A stretch of 64,000 bases of DNA from JAAYTY01 sp964569245 (GCA_964569245.1 CAZMTK010000006.1:62001-126000), one strand, 5' to 3'; positions 25,401 through 34,026 are shown, counted from the first letter of the stretch. Numbers and translations: made by a program. Notes: generated from the letters alone by a model not told the origin.

Positions 25401-26794
25401 TGAGCGGGCGGGTCGGCTTTCTCCACCTCTTCCCCCTGGAGGGCGGCGGCGCCGCGCTGTTCCATGCGCTGACGCTGCAGGTCCTGCTCGGGCCGCGAGC
25501 CCTGCTGGAGGAGGCGCTCGGAAGCTACCCGGACCGCCTCGACACCCTTCCCGTCGAGTTCCCCGCGCAGTCACGCGAGGAGGAGCTGCTGCGGGTGATG
25601 CGTGCGCGTGCAGCAGCCGGCTCCTGGGCCATGGCCTGCCTCTTCCTCCACTACGGCTGCTCCTCGTCGTGCCGGTACTGCTTCCTCCGTGAAGGCGCAG
25701 GAGAAGCGATGACCGCGGAGGAGGTCGGAAGAGCGCTGCTGGACTTTTCGGCCCGCTCCCTGGCTTCGGGCAGGGAGGCCGCCGACGTCCTTCTCTTCGG
25801 CGGCGAGCCCTTCCTCAGGCCCGACCTGGTGAGAGCGGCTCTCGACTCCATGCCGACCCTCCCGCGCATGAACGTCAGCATCTCGACATGCGGCGACGGA
25901 GTCGAGCCCTCGCTCGCATCGCGCCTGGCTTCTGCCGGCGCCTTCGCGATCGTCTCCATGGACGGCGGGCCGGAGGTCCAGATGACTGCGCGGCCCTCCG
26001 GGCGCGGCGACCCGTTCGACACGGCAGCGGAGGCCTTCCGCATCCTGCGCGGAGCGGGCATGCGTGTGGGCATATCGATGACGATCTCCGAATGGAACAT
26101 CGAAGGAATCGAGGATTCCTTCTCGAGGCTGATCGACGAGTTCGAGCCGGACGACCTGGGGCTCAACGGCTGGCTCCATCCGCGTCCCGGTTGCGCATCC
26201 GCCCCGGGACAGGTCGGCTGGCGGCGGCTCCTCTCGGCAGTCGAGCGGTGCACGTCCGTCGCGATAGAGAGGGGAATGTATGTCGAGCAGGTCTTCAGGA
26301 GGCTGAGGCCCTTCGCGACAGCGGTTCCGCGTCTCAAGGACTGCACCAGCCCCGGTGGCAGGCTGGTCTACGTGCCGGGCGGGCTTCGAGGGCGCTGCGA
26401 CTGCATGAGCGCGGCGGGGATCGACCTCGAGCCACTGGAATCCGATCCCGCCCTGTCCTCCCCGTCGATTCCTCCTTCGTTCTCCCCGGTTAGCCGGGAG
26501 GAGTGCCTCTCGTGCCCCTGCGTGTGCCTCTGCGGAGGCGGCTGCAGGTACGATGCGCTCTGCGCCTCCGGCTCCCCGTCGGGAGTGCATCCCGACAGGT
26601 GTCTCTTCGAGCGGGGATTCCTCTCCTGGATGATCGGCCGCCTCGACGGCATCTGCGGCCACCCCGGAGCGGAGGGGAGATTCCTGTCTCCCTCGCTGGA
26701 GCAGAGACTCGCCCTGGCGGGCCCCGCAGTGGCGCACTGGCGAGATGCTGCACCGATGCCTGAAGCCACTTCCTATGCGGAGCTGCAATGCTGA
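25400..26794 (+). CDS. radical SAM enzyme with SPASM domain (2 of 3)
   Basis: A 464-residue protein. The first 80 residues form an N-terminal domain, possibly substrate-binding, as in anaerobic sulfatase-maturase-like SPASM enzymes. The cluster motif is C87, C91, C94 (GCSSSCRYCF), and LLFGGEPFLRPDL is the GGEP loop. The SPASM region contains CLSCPCVCLCGGGCRYDALC. ATG 25400 overlaps the upstream stop (TGATG). The C-terminal 80 residues extend beyond the auxiliary-cluster domain. It overlaps the third radical SAM gene by 7 bp. No membrane segments. Confidence 0.9.
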   Translation: MSGRVGFLHLFPLEGGGAALFHALTLQVLLGPRALLEEALGSYPDRLDTLPVEFPAQSREEELLRVMRARAAAGSWAMACLFLHYGCSSSCRYCFLREGAGEAMTAEEVGRALLDFSARSLASGREAADVLLFGGEPFLRPDLVRAALDSMPTLPRMNVSISTCGDGVEPSLASRLASAGAFAIVSMDGGPEVQMTARPSGRGDPFDTAAEAFRILRGAGMRVGISMTISEWNIEGIEDSFSRLIDEFEPDDLGLNGWLHPRPGCASAPGQVGWRRLLSAVERCTSVAIERGMYVEQVFRRLRPFATAVPRLKDCTSPGGRLVYVPGGLRGRCDCMSAAGIDLEPLESDPALSSPSIPPSFSPVSREECLSCPCVCLCGGGCRYDALCASGSPSGVHPDRCLFERGFLSWMIGRLDGICGHPGAEGRFLSPSLEQRLALAGPAVAHWRDAAPMPEATSYAELQC

Positions 26795-28017
26795 CCAGGC
26801 TCGGCAACGGATGGTTCCGCATGGATTCCCCCGAGGGCTCGTGCCTCTTCGACAGCATCGGGCTCTCCCTTGCGATGCTGGCCCCCGGTGACGCCGGGCC
26901 CAATCCCGGGGATCTTCCCCCCTCGCCTTTTCCACGCATTCCCCCTCCCTCCTCCGGGACTGTCCAGGCGGTGATCACAACCCGGTGCAACCTTGCCTGC
27001 GGATACTGCTCCGTCCGAGGCAGCCCCTGCTTCAGGGAGGGATCCGGCGTGATGGACGGAAAAACCGCCGATCGGGTGGTCTCGACCGCCGCAGGGTGCC
27101 GGCTCCTGGTCGTCACCGGCGGGGAGCCCCTGCTCGAAACCAACCTGGCCCTGGACATCATCGGACGCGCGGGCAGACCCTCGGTCGTCTTCACAAACGG
27201 AACGCTGCTCGACGGCTCCACCGCAACGGCACTTCGCGGCTGCGGGGCTTCGGCCCTCGTCTCGATGGACGGCTCGAGGGAGGAGCACGACCGGGAGCGG
27301 AAGTACCCGGGCGGGGAAGGATCGTGGGACCGAGTGGCCGAGGGGCTGGATGCCGCCCGCAGCGCCGGGCTCCGGTTCGGCATCTCGATGGTCCTCCGCG
27401 GCCAGGCCCCGGCCGCGATCGGCGATGCGATGGCGTTCATCCTCGAGAGGTTCCACCCGGCAAGCTTCGGATTGAACATCCCTCACTTCACGCAGAGCGG
27501 CTTCCGGAGCCCCTCTCCAGCCGAGTGCGCCGAGGCCGTGGTCATGGCATACAGGTTCGCGCGCCGTACCGGTACGTACTTCGACCAGGCGGCCCGCAGG
27601 CTGCTGCCTCTCGTCTCCGGCAGGCCGCGGTATCGCGACTGCGAGGCCATGGGTGGCAAGAAGGTCTTCTTTCCCGACGGCTCCTGCTCGCCCTGCGTGA
27701 ACTGGATGAGCATGGAGCAGCCTCCGCCGGAGTGGGCGGACAGGATACCGCTCGCGCACGGCTTCTGCGCCGGCTGCCCTGCGGTCTGCATCTGCGGGGG
27801 CGGATGCGCCTGGGACGGTGACCACCTCGCAGGGCCCGGTGGAATGGACCGCAGGAACTGCGCCTGGACCCTGGATCTCCTCGAGGAGTTCCTGCTCGAC
27901 ACCGGGCGCACATTCGGCTGGAAGACTCCCTCCAGGGAGAGCCTGGCCTCTGAGTTCGCTCCGCTCCTGCCCGGAGGGGAGGGTGTTCTGGCGACATCGA
28001 TGGGGCACATGGAATGA
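26788..28017 (+). CDS. radical SAM enzyme with SPASM domain (3 of 3)
   Basis: A 409-residue radical SAM protein with a 60-residue N-terminal domain, cluster ligands C67, C71, C74 (RCNLACGYCS) and the SAM-binding loop VVTGGEPLLETN. The C-terminal auxiliary region includes CSPCVNW and CAGCPAVCICGGGCAWDG. Its CGGGC signature is shared with the two preceding enzymes, which suggests common descent or related substrates. It overlaps the previous gene by 7 bp and the following methyltransferase by 4 bp. Confidence 0.9.
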   Translation: MLTRLGNGWFRMDSPEGSCLFDSIGLSLAMLAPGDAGPNPGDLPPSPFPRIPPPSSGTVQAVITTRCNLACGYCSVRGSPCFREGSGVMDGKTADRVVSTAAGCRLLVVTGGEPLLETNLALDIIGRAGRPSVVFTNGTLLDGSTATALRGCGASALVSMDGSREEHDRERKYPGGEGSWDRVAEGLDAARSAGLRFGISMVLRGQAPAAIGDAMAFILERFHPASFGLNIPHFTQSGFRSPSPAECAEAVVMAYRFARRTGTYFDQAARRLLPLVSGRPRYRDCEAMGGKKVFFPDGSCSPCVNWMSMEQPPPEWADRIPLAHGFCAGCPAVCICGGGCAWDGDHLAGPGGMDRRNCAWTLDLLEEFLLDTGRTFGWKTPSRESLASEFAPLLPGGEGVLATSMGHME

Positions 28018-28670
28018 TCCCCGGAGGCGAGCGCTGGACGGAGTGCGAAGCCTCACGCTACGAGACCGGAAGGAGACCTTCCGATGTGGACGCAGCCGTG
28101 GCGCGCAGGCTGTCCGGCGCCGGACGCGTGCTCGAGACCGGCTGCGGGCCCTGCATGATCGGCAGCCTGCTGTCGGGCGGCCTGCTGGTCGAAACCGATG
28201 CGTGCAGGTGGTTCCTGCCGGGTGCAAGGGCCAGGAGCGGCGGCCGCGCCCTGTTCTGCACTGCTGACGCATCCGCTCTTCCCTTCAGAGACGGGTCGTT
28301 CGACGCCGTGGTCTCCATGGCGGTTCTCCACCACCTGGAAGCTCACGATCTGCAAACCGCCCTGGACGAGGCCTTCCGGGTGCTGGCCTCCGGCGGGAGG
28401 CTCGTCCTGGCAGAGGACTGGGCCTTCGACGATCCCACGCCTGTCGAGGCTGCGGCGATGGCCTCGAGGTTCGCCTGCGCATGCGAGAGAGAGCATCACA
28501 TGAAGGAGGCAGGCTGGACCGCCGCACTGTGCGCCGCCGGGTTCGAGATCACCCACCGGGAGTGGCCCCTGAGGCCCTTCGATCCGCCTGCCGCCCGCGC
28601 CAATGCGGACGGTGGAGCCATGGCGGGCGCCTTCGTCAGGATGCTGGTCCTGGAGGGGCGGAAACCATGA
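28014..28670 (+). CDS. class I SAM-dependent methyltransferase (first)
   Basis: A 218-residue Rossmann-fold methyltransferase of the UbiE/MT11 type. Motif I is VLETGCGPCMIGSLL, the acidic residue after the second strand is in LVETDACRW, and FRDGSFDAVVSMAVLHHLE is motif II/III. It overlaps the radical SAM genes on both sides by 4 bp (ATGA), so expression is tightly linked. The acceptor is unknown. Three pathway neighbours (radical SAM, nucleotidyltransferase, CDP-alcohol phosphotransferase) suggest a small-molecule or lipid-headgroup acceptor (inference). Confidence 0.85.
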   Translation: MIPGGERWTECEASRYETGRRPSDVDAAVARRLSGAGRVLETGCGPCMIGSLLSGGLLVETDACRWFLPGARARSGGRALFCTADASALPFRDGSFDAVVSMAVLHHLEAHDLQTALDEAFRVLASGGRLVLAEDWAFDDPTPVEAAAMASRFACACEREHHMKEAGWTAALCAAGFEITHREWPLRPFDPPAARANADGGAMAGAFVRMLVLEGRKP

Positions 28671-29908
28671 GAGTAGCCCTGGTCCAGGCCATGCTCGGGC
28701 GAAGGGAGCCGCCGGTCATGCCGCTGGGGTCCGGCGTGCTCGCGGCCGCTCTGGCGGGTCACGAGGTCGCCGTCATCGACCCCAACCTGTCCGGCGAGCC
28801 GGCCGTGTACCTGGACAGCTCCCTGCGCAGCTTCCAGCCGGGCTTCGTCGGCATATCCATGAGAAACGCCGACACCACGCAGGCAGGCGATCCCTGGAGC
28901 TATCTGCCCGCCTTTGCCTCCACGGTGGCGGCGGCACGGGCCGCCTGCCCCGGCTCTGTGATCGTCGCCGGTGGTGCGGCATTCTCGCTGTTCCCTGGAG
29001 CGGTGTTCTCCGCGGTGCCGGGGCTGGACGCTGCGGTTGCAGGCGAGGGCGAGGAGGTGCTGCCCGGAATGGTCGAAGCCGCGGCGCTGGGCCGGCCTCC
29101 GACGGGCATCGTTCCTGGCGTACCGGTCCGGCGCATTTCGAGCCCCCTTCACGCTGCCCTGAGGGTCGATGCGTACAGGGAGTGGCAGCACAACCTCTCG
29201 GTCGGCGTGGAGGTCTCGAGGGGCTGCAGCTCGCGATGCTCCTATTGCTCCTATCCCGTGATAGGAGGAGGCGTTCTCAGGGTGAGGAAGCCTTCCGAAG
29301 TCGTGGCCGACATGGGAGCTCTGTGCGAGGGCTGGGGGATCGGACACGTCTTCCTCTGCGCCTCCATCCTCAATCCCGATCCGGACAGCGCGGCAGAGCT
29401 GTTCTCGGCCCTCGCCGACCGCGGCCTTCCGATGACCTGGGAGGGTTACTTCTCTCCGGCAGGCCTCGACCGCGGACTGGCAGCCCTGGCCGTTCGAGCG
29501 GGCTGCACCGGGATCAGCCTCTCGCCGGACGGCGGCACGGCCGGGGCGATGCGCAGGATGGGGAAGGGATTCGGGCCCCGCGAGGTCTCCCGCGCGATAG
29601 ATGCGGTGCGTGGCTTCCCGTCCCTCCGGCTCTCGATCAGCGTCTTCCCGCGCGTGCCCGGGGGGGGCCTGCTGGAGACGCTGGCTTCGTTCGCGCGCGG
29701 GGCGGCCTGGTCACTCAGGGCCGGGAGGGCGCTTTCGCGGATGAGGTACGGGACGATAAGGCTGATGCCTGGAACGCCCCTTGCGGAGGGCCTCGGAGAT
29801 GAGGACCTGCTCGAACCGGTCTTCTTCGCGGGAACGGCCGCCCAGGCATCCGCCCATGCTCTGCTGTCGCGCATCCTGGGCAAGGACCGCGGATGTACGA
29901 GGCGGTGA
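28667..29908 (+). CDS. radical SAM protein with B12-binding-like N-terminal domain
   Basis: A 413-residue protein. Residues 1-160 form a cobalamin-binding-like Rossmann domain (MPLGSGVLAAALAGHEVAVI to AVAGEGEE) without a DxHxxG lower-ligand motif. The radical SAM site is C187, C191, C194 (SRGCSSRCSYCSY). LRMGxGxx-like and SLSPDGGT segments follow in the TIM barrel. Proteins of this layout methylate unreactive carbons or catalyse other B12-assisted steps on cofactors, lipids and antibiotics. ATG 28667 overlaps the upstream stop (ATGA); an earlier in-frame start would invade the methyltransferase gene. Confidence 0.85.
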   Translation: MRVALVQAMLGRREPPVMPLGSGVLAAALAGHEVAVIDPNLSGEPAVYLDSSLRSFQPGFVGISMRNADTTQAGDPWSYLPAFASTVAAARAACPGSVIVAGGAAFSLFPGAVFSAVPGLDAAVAGEGEEVLPGMVEAAALGRPPTGIVPGVPVRRISSPLHAALRVDAYREWQHNLSVGVEVSRGCSSRCSYCSYPVIGGGVLRVRKPSEVVADMGALCEGWGIGHVFLCASILNPDPDSAAELFSALADRGLPMTWEGYFSPAGLDRGLAALAVRAGCTGISLSPDGGTAGAMRRMGKGFGPREVSRAIDAVRGFPSLRLSISVFPRVPGGGLLETLASFARGAAWSLRAGRALSRMRYGTIRLMPGTPLAEGLGDEDLLEPVFFAGTAAQASAHALLSRILGKDRGCTRR

Positions 29909-30585
29909 TCCTCGCCGCAGGCTGCGGAAGCCGGATGGGAGGTTCGGTGCCCAAGGCGCTGCTGGCGCCCGGAGGCCGGACCCTTCTCGAAAGGCATCTC
30001 GAGATCCTCGCTGACGCCTCGTGTGTGAAGGTCGTCTGCGGTTTCGAGGCCGCCCTCGTGGCTTCCGCCCTGCCGCCCTGGCCGATTGCCATCGAGAATC
30101 CCGAGTGGCGCCTCACGGGCACCCTGGCATCGCTCCTCCGGGCTGCACCCTTCGCCGGCGGGACCCTGCTCGTGGTGCACGGCGATCTGTTGTGGACGAG
30201 GAGGATGCTTGTTGCGGCGCTGTCCGCCCCCGGGGAGATCGTCGTCCCGGTCGATCCGTCCTCGGGTGGGCCCGAGGCGATGAAGGCGGTCGTCGTGCAG
30301 GGAAGGATTGCCCGGCTCTCGAAGGAAGCGGCGCCGCAGGAATCCTCCGGCGAGTCCATGGGTGTCTTCATCCTGAGGGGACGAGCCCTGGACGGGCTGC
30401 TGCCCGTTGCTCTCAGCCTCCTGCGGGAGGACCCTCGTGCATCCGTGGACGACCTTGTGGTCGGGCTCGCTTCCCGGGGTGTCGCCGAGGCTCAGCCGCT
30501 CTTCATAGAGGGGGAGTCGTGGGAGGAGATCGACACTCCGGACGACCTGGCCAGGGCGGAGAGGCTTGTCTCGGGACCGGCGTGA
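29893..30585 (+). CDS. sugar/polyol-phosphate nucleotidyltransferase
   Basis: A 230-residue NTP transferase. The signature LAAGCGSRMGG (residues 7-17) with SVPKALL just after it binds the nucleotide; LLVVHGDLLW carries the metal-binding Asp, and EEIDTPDDLARAE is the typical C-terminal segment. It resembles LicC-like or inositol-1-phosphate cytidylyltransferases. A CDP-alcohol phosphotransferase lies 0.85 kb downstream, so it may make the CDP-activated alcohol used by that enzyme. It overlaps the upstream gene by 16 bp and the downstream methyltransferase by 20 bp. Confidence 0.85.
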   Translation: MYEAVILAAGCGSRMGGSVPKALLAPGGRTLLERHLEILADASCVKVVCGFEAALVASALPPWPIAIENPEWRLTGTLASLLRAAPFAGGTLLVVHGDLLWTRRMLVAALSAPGEIVVPVDPSSGGPEAMKAVVVQGRIARLSKEAAPQESSGESMGVFILRGRALDGLLPVALSLLREDPRASVDDLVVGLASRGVAEAQPLFIEGESWEEIDTPDDLARAERLVSGPA

Positions 30586-31375
30586 CCTGCTGGCGATGGA
30601 GGCATGGGACGCCTGGTGGCGGTCGGCCTCCGGGGCATCGCCGCCCGCGGGCGGCCTCAAGGGTTTTCTCGCGAGGCACGGCGACTTCCAGAGGCTGATC
30701 ATCTCCGAGCTCCGCAGGGCGGGCGCCTTCTCCGGAAGAGGCCCGTACCTCGAGGCGGGGCACGGTTCGGCCGGAGTGCTCTCGGCAGTCGCCCGCTCGG
30801 GAGTTCAGTGCGTTGGCCTGGACACCTCCATGGCCGCGTGCAGAATGGCCCGCGCAAGAGGCCTTCCTGCGGTCCGAGGCAGCGTGACCGAGCTGCCCTT
30901 CAAGGACGGGGTATTTGCTTCCGCAGGCTCCACCGGCGTGCTGGACCAGCTGTGCGCTGACTCTGTTCTCAGGTCGCTCTCCGAGCTGGACAGGGTGGTG
31001 CGGCCCGGCGGGCCTGTCGTGGTTGTCAGCAACAGCGACAGGTCGTCTGTTCACCGGATGGTCATGGTCCGCCTCCTCAGTCAGGGCAGGTGGCCCTGGG
31101 GCATCAAGTCATGCTTCCGAAGCCTTCGTGACGAGGTCGGGGAGACACTGCCCGGGGCGGTGGTGGAGGAGAGGGAGCTCGGATGGCTCCTCCAGTGGCG
31201 CTTCCTCGAATATCTTCTGCCTGAAGGGCTGCCGAGGAAGGCGGTCCGGGCGGCCTCGCTCGTGCTCAACACGGTCCTGTGGCCGCTTAACGGCCTTCCG
31301 GGAATGGTTCTCGTGACAGTGTTCCGAAGGGGCGCCTGCGGGCCTGCCCCTGCGGAGGGAGGTTCTCCTGGCTGA
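30566..31375 (+). CDS. class I SAM-dependent methyltransferase (second)
   Basis: A 269-residue methyltransferase. Motif I is YLEAGHGSAGVLSAVA, followed by CVGLDTSMAACRMARA, VTELPFKDGVFASAGSTGVL and LDRVVRPGGPVVVVS. A hydrophobic, basic C-terminal stretch (RKAVRAASLVLNTVLWPLNG) may touch the membrane. TTG 30566 follows GGAG and overlaps the upstream gene by 20 bp; ATG 30596 is an alternative that would remove ten residues. It sits between the nucleotidyltransferase and the CDP-alcohol phosphotransferase, which suggests a lipid- or headgroup-directed methylation. Confidence 0.83.
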   Translation: MSRDRRDLLAMEAWDAWWRSASGASPPAGGLKGFLARHGDFQRLIISELRRAGAFSGRGPYLEAGHGSAGVLSAVARSGVQCVGLDTSMAACRMARARGLPAVRGSVTELPFKDGVFASAGSTGVLDQLCADSVLRSLSELDRVVRPGGPVVVVSNSDRSSVHRMVMVRLLSQGRWPWGIKSCFRSLRDEVGETLPGAVVEERELGWLLQWRFLEYLLPEGLPRKAVRAASLVLNTVLWPLNGLPGMVLVTVFRRGACGPAPAEGGSPG

Positions 31376-31427
31376 GGACTGCCGCTTCGAGCCCCCGGGC
31401 CTCGAGGCCTCGATCTACAGGAGACGG

Positions 31428-32138
31428 GTGGTCAGGCCGGTTGCCGCGCCTCTGACGAGGCTTCTCATCCGGGCGAGGATCCCCGCCGACGCGGTCTCGG
31501 TCTCCAAGGGCCTGGTCGGCGTGGCCGGGGCTGTGGCGTTCGCCTTCCCGGGGCGGGCCTGGCTGGCGGCCGGCATCCTCCTCCTGCAGGTCTCCTTCCT
31601 CCTCGACGCATGCGACGGGGCCGTGGCAAGGGCGACGGGCACCTGTGCGAGGACGGGAGGGGAGTTCCTGGACAAGCTGGGCGACGCGACCATGCGCAGC
31701 GTGCTCTATCTCTGCTGGGGTGCCGGGGCCTGGGCCTCCGGCGGGCGCGTCGCTTTCCTGTTCGCCGGCGGCCTGATGGCCGGGCTCTGGCTCGTCGTGA
31801 GGTTCTGCCTGGTGGAGACTCTGCTCGAGAACCTCGCGTCGAGGGGCGCAGAAGGCCCGGAAGCACTGGAGCGCGAGCAGGAGGCCCTTGGAAGGGCCTT
31901 CATAACGGGAGGGAGCCGCGCCAGGGGCTTCGAGGGCTTCCTGTCCGCCTTCTTCCATCCCTTCATCAACCTGGTCACGCTGCTGTCCATCCCCGAGTTC
32001 TTCGTGACGGGCTTCTCGCCGGGCGGATTCGCCATACATGCGCGCGAGGGGGCGTTTGCGGCGTACTTCCTGCTGTGGGCGGCGAACTGGCTGCGGAAGA
32101 TCCCATGGCATCACGGGGTGGCCGATGTCCGCAGGTGA
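31428..32138 (+). CDS. CDP-alcohol phosphotransferase (membrane)
   Basis: A membrane enzyme of at least 236 residues that moves a phospho-alcohol from a CDP-alcohol to an acceptor. The family motif runs from DACDGAVAR through GGEFLDKLGD (D-xx-DG-xx-AR, then G-xxx-D-xxx-D). About five or six membrane helices follow. GTG 31428 has AGGAGA upstream. However, the frame is open back to 31317, IYRRRVVRP just before the GTG looks family-like, and a CTG at 31368 follows a strong GGAGGGAGG, so the true start may be that CTG, overlapping the upstream gene. It is the likely consumer of the product of the nucleotidyltransferase at 29.9 kb. Confidence 0.85.
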   Translation: MVRPVAAPLTRLLIRARIPADAVSVSKGLVGVAGAVAFAFPGRAWLAAGILLLQVSFLLDACDGAVARATGTCARTGGEFLDKLGDATMRSVLYLCWGAGAWASGGRVAFLFAGGLMAGLWLVVRFCLVETLLENLASRGAEGPEALEREQEALGRAFITGGSRARGFEGFLSAFFHPFINLVTLLSIPEFFVTGFSPGGFAIHAREGAFAAYFLLWAANWLRKIPWHHGVADVRR

Positions 32139-32757
32139 CCGCCCGAGAACGACCGGAACGGTTCTGGCGGGAGGGGCTGCCACCCGGCTGGGCGGAATCT
32201 CCAAGGAGCGGATCGTGCTGCCCGGAGGCGGCACACTCATGGACGCGACCGTGGCCTCGATGTGCCGGGCCGGGGCCGAGAAGGTGCTCGTCTCGGGGCG
32301 AGGAGGGACGGGGCTGCCTTCGGTGCCCGACATCGCTCCCGGGGCCGGCCCGGTGGCCGGGATTGCCTCTGCAATCGTCCGCACGGGTGACAGGGGTGTG
32401 TTCCTGTTCGCCCCCTGCGACACCGCAGGACTCGACCACCGTGACCTCTCCGCGCTGTGCCGGGTCGCAAGGCCCGGCGGCGGCTCCTTCCTGGTGACCC
32501 GGACGGAAGGCGGCGGGATGTTCCAGCCACTCCTCCTCGCGATACATCACCTTGCCGTAGAGCGCATCCTCAATGCGCTCTCGTACGGTCACCTGTGCGC
32601 CTGGCGCCTGTGGCTGGATCTGGAGTTCATCCCGGTCCTGGGCTGCAGCGTTCTCCTTAACGTGAACACTCCGGGCGACCTGGACGCATGCGGAAGTGCC
32701 ATGGAGGCGCGGTCGGCCATGGACGGAGGGATGCCCTGCTTCGACAGGTCTGGCTGA
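32125..32757 (+). CDS. MobA-like nucleotidyltransferase
   Basis: A 210-residue protein resembling MobA, which attaches GMP to molybdopterin. The signature TVLAGGAATRLGGISK (residues 12-27) fits the AGG-x-x-x-R-x-GG-x-K pattern. FAPCDTAGL contains the metal-binding Asp, and LLNVNTPGDLDA is the family-typical C-terminal segment. It overlaps the CDP-alcohol phosphotransferase gene by 14 bp and ends the long operon. MGD attachment to the DMSO-reductase-family enzyme that opens the operon is the simplest role; a nucleotide-sugar role is possible. Confidence 0.75.
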   Translation: MSAGDRPRTTGTVLAGGAATRLGGISKERIVLPGGGTLMDATVASMCRAGAEKVLVSGRGGTGLPSVPDIAPGAGPVAGIASAIVRTGDRGVFLFAPCDTAGLDHRDLSALCRVARPGGGSFLVTRTEGGGMFQPLLLAIHHLAVERILNALSYGHLCAWRLWLDLEFIPVLGCSVLLNVNTPGDLDACGSAMEARSAMDGGMPCFDRSG

Positions 32758-32790
32758 GGATGTAGGCCGGGAGACTGCCGGAAGGGGTGG

Positions 32791-34026
32791 TCAGATCCGG
32801 CCCGGGGCGGGCCCCAGATCCCTTCCCCGGAGTGCGAACCAGATGGTCCCGGCCAGCCCGAAAGCCGATGCCGCCATGAAGTTCACGGCGGGAGAGACCA
32901 TCCACAGGAGCGCGCCCCCGAACGCCGCGACCGACACGATAACGTCGCGCACCAGGTAGTACAGCCCGAACATCCCGGCCTTGCGGCCCTCCGGCGCGAG
33001 ATCCATTATGAGGGCCTTCCGCGTGGGCTCCCCGAACTCCTTGAGGCCGCGCACGACGAAGGCAGCCACCAGCGGCCAGAAGGACCTCGAGAGGAACAGC
33101 ACCATGGGGAAAGCCGTGAAGAAGACGAATGTCGCCAGGACGAAGGGCTTCTTTCCTCCCCTGTCCGCCAGCCATGCCACGGGTATGTAAACGAGCATCG
33201 CCGTGGCCATCTCCACCGACGTGAGAACGCCGAAGCTCGTCGCGCTGACCGGGGTGCCACCGGTGCCGGACGTGCCGAGCACCTCCATGCACCATACCGC
33301 CATGAAGGCGTAAGGTATCTGCTCGCAGAACCTGATGAGGATGTCCGAGGCCAGCAGGTTCCTGAGGTCGGGGCTCATCTCGCGCCACAGCCTGAGGGGG
33401 TTCTTCTCGGCGCGCCTCCGCGCGCCCTCCTCCTCCCTGATCAGCATATGCTGAGCCACCGTCGAGAGAACGGCCATGGCCGCAGCCGCCAGGAAGGCTA
33501 TCCTGACCCCCTCGACGCGGCCCCAGCGGTCGATGCAGAGCCCTCCCAGGACGGGGCCCAGCGCCATGGGGACGCGCCTGACCAGCGAGTGGAGGGACAC
33601 GCCCATGGTGCGCTTGCTACGTGGAAGCGCCTTGGAGACCAGGTCCATGGTCGCGGGAAGGGAGATGGCCGTCCAGCTGAGGAACAGCACTGACCCGGCG
33701 ATGACCGCCTCCCACCTGGGCACGGCTATGACGACCGCATATCCGGCGATGGCGAGGAGGTTGAAGAGGCCCAGTGCGCGCTTCGTGCCCAGCCTGTCCG
33801 AGAGATAGCCCCCGGGGAACGCGTAGAGGGCCGACAGGAGGTTGTCCATGCCGTTGAGCAGGCCGATCGAGAGCGCTCCGCCTCCGAGGGCCATCAGGTA
33901 CACGGGGAGAAAGCGCTCCGCCATCCGCTCGCCCATGCCCACGAGGATGACCATCGTGAGCAGGCCGGCTATGCTGCGTTTCAGGCCGAGGAAGTCGGCC
34001 AGCCTGCGGAGGGGGCGGCGGTTCAT
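32791..34026 (-). CDS. MFS transporter
   Basis: A 411-residue integral membrane protein with about 12 helices in two halves. The loop after helix 2 reads GGYLSDRLGTKRALG, the MFS motif A (G-x-x-x-D-R-x-G-x-x-x). AWLADRGGKKPFVLA is its copy in the second half. The central loop (REEEGARRRAEKNPLRLW) is short and basic. The cargo cannot be predicted. It is convergent with the long biosynthetic operon and 72 bases downstream of the RRM gene on the same strand, so it may be part of that transcript. Confidence 0.88.
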   Translation of the reverse strand: MNRRPLRRLADFLGLKRSIAGLLTMVILVGMGERMAERFLPVYLMALGGGALSIGLLNGMDNLLSALYAFPGGYLSDRLGTKRALGLFNLLAIAGYAVVIAVPRWEAVIAGSVLFLSWTAISLPATMDLVSKALPRSKRTMGVSLHSLVRRVPMALGPVLGGLCIDRWGRVEGVRIAFLAAAAMAVLSTVAQHMLIREEEGARRRAEKNPLRLWREMSPDLRNLLASDILIRFCEQIPYAFMAVWCMEVLGTSGTGGTPVSATSFGVLTSVEMATAMLVYIPVAWLADRGGKKPFVLATFVFFTAFPMVLFLSRSFWPLVAAFVVRGLKEFGEPTRKALIMDLAPEGRKAGMFGLYYLVRDVIVSVAAFGGALLWMVSPAVNFMAASAFGLAGTIWFALRGRDLGPAPGRI

